Below are positions 4,938 through 5,730 of a DNA stretch of 5,730 nucleotides, in pieces (positions within the stretch are counted from its first letter, which is position 1; each line of letters begins with the position of its first letter). A model generated the notes under the pieces. That model did no database searches. It was not told where the DNA came from and saw nothing but the letters and a program-made list of their open reading frames with translations. The stretch lies in the NCBI GenBank assembly GCA_013139625.1, contig WTAK01000062.1:1-5730 (forward strand), given 5' to 3'. The position numbers were made by a program, and so were the translations under genes. The stretch is from Candidatus Delongbacteria bacterium. GTDB lineage: Bacteria > UBA4055.

Positions 4938-5730
4938 ATGATTCATCATGTTAGATTTATAATTTTAAGTATGATCTTTGTATTACTGCTTTCTTCATGT
5001 GTCCCTGTACAGGGTGTAAAAGACTCTCAGTATGGCGAAAATGATCCTTCTAATAGGATTATCATTGAAGAAAATCTAGACGATAGAGAAATGATAGATG
5101 GATATAGGATCAAAGTTGCTTCAACAGGATCAATGGAAGAGGCTAATTTATTAGAAAAGCAGATCGTTAATGCTGTTCAAGAACCTGTTTATATTGAATT
5201 TATTGTAGATAAATATATGATCTATGTGGGTGATTGCCAAAATAAGGAAGAAGCTAACACTCTTAAAAGTAGATTGAAAATGAATGGTTTTACGAAGATA
5301 TACTCAGTTCCAAAGAGAGTATATAAAGGAGCTGAAGAGCAGGTAATACATACAACTGAAGTTGCAGACATTACAGTAACTGAAACTAAAGAAGAACCTA
5401 AATTCGAGAAATTCTTAGGTTATAGAGTTCAGATCGGTGCATTTAGAGATGAAGGTAAAGCTAAAAGGTTAAAAGAAAGAGTTTCTAAAGAAATTGCAGC
5501 AAGGGTTTATGTTGTTCTAGCGGAAGACAATCTTCATAAAGTTCAGATCGGTGACTATATCGCAAGAATAGATGCTGACCTTATGAAAGAAATGTTGATA
5601 AAAGATTATGATTATACAGGATCTTTTATTCAGAAATCATGGATATTCATTGGTGATGATTCAGGAATGAATTCAACAGGAAAATATTATATACAGATCG
5701 GCGCTTTTTCTACAGAAGAAAATGCAAAAC
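4938..5730 (+). CDS. SPOR-domain lipoprotein, N-terminal part (partial at right edge)
   Basis: The 264 visible codons run open to the window edge. GGAGG lies 7 nt before the ATG at 4938. Residues 1-20 are a lipoprotein signal peptide with lipobox LSSC, so C21 should be lipidated and the protein anchored in the envelope, probably the outer membrane. After a short acidic linker, SPOR-like repeats follow: about 55-125 (GYRIKVASTGSMEEAN...YMIYVGDCQNKEEANTLKSRL), about 160-236 (GYRVQIGAFRDEGKAKRLKERV...HKVQIGDY), and the start of a third at 249 (KYYIQIGAFSTEENAK) cut by the edge. SPOR domains bind glycan strands of peptidoglycan lacking stem peptides, often at division sites. The first repeat is the most diverged, with VASTGS in place of the usual QIGAF-like strand. 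The repeats share DNA-level words such as GTTCAGATCGGTG at 5427-5439 and 5541-5553. A role in cell-wall remodelling or division is inferred from the family. The terminator upstream suggests a transcription unit separate from the signalling genes. Confidence 0.88.
   Translation, partial: MIHHVRFIILSMIFVLLLSSCVPVQGVKDSQYGENDPSNRIIIEENLDDREMIDGYRIKVASTGSMEEANLLEKQIVNAVQEPVYIEFIVDKYMIYVGDCQNKEEANTLKSRLKMNGFTKIYSVPKRVYKGAEEQVIHTTEVADITVTETKEEPKFEKFLGYRVQIGAFRDEGKAKRLKERVSKEIAARVYVVLAEDNLHKVQIGDYIARIDADLMKEMLIKDYDYTGSFIQKSWIFIGDDSGMNSTGKYYIQIGAFSTEENAK

Overview
The window is AT-rich (by eye about one third GC or less) and codes for bacterial signal-transduction proteins plus one cell-envelope lipoprotein. 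A lipobox-bearing lipoprotein with SPOR (peptidoglycan-binding) domains implies a diderm bacterium. The many PAS modules, very AT-rich codons and scattered short palindromes fit a low-GC member of the FCB group (Bacteroidota, Cloacimonadota, Delongbacteria and relatives). That is an impression, and the window has no phylogenetic marker to settle it.

Layout. (1) 1-811, minus strand: the N-terminal part of a membrane sensor with an extracytoplasmic Cache domain, cut by the window edge before its cytoplasmic output. (2) 812-895: a short gap with two 26-nt palindromic units in opposite orientation. (3) 896-3331, minus strand: a large membrane sensor with a periplasmic helical domain, a HAMP-like segment, a coiled coil and four PAS domains. 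It stops at the end of the last PAS domain with no kinase, cyclase or methyl-accepting output. (4) 3332-3652: a divergent control region. It holds a near-perfect sigma-54 (-24/-12) promoter reading right, a possible sigma-70 promoter reading left, a 26-bp imperfect palindrome at enhancer distance, repeated TGAGATA words and a 5'-UTR hairpin. (5) 3653-4729, plus strand: a response-regulator receiver followed by two PAS domains, again with no output domain. (6) 4730-4937: a hairpin, an intrinsic terminator and the control region of the next gene. (7) 4938-5730, plus strand: a lipoprotein with two SPOR domains and the start of a third, cut by the right edge.

Taken together, the three signalling genes look like parts of one dispersed sensory system. 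Two minus-strand membrane sensors, possibly co-transcribed, face a sigma-54-driven receiver-PAS-PAS protein. Both complete signalling proteins lack a recognisable catalytic output. The kinase activity, if any, must lie in the unseen part of the Cache protein or elsewhere in the genome. The SPOR lipoprotein lies behind a terminator and is probably a separate transcription unit.
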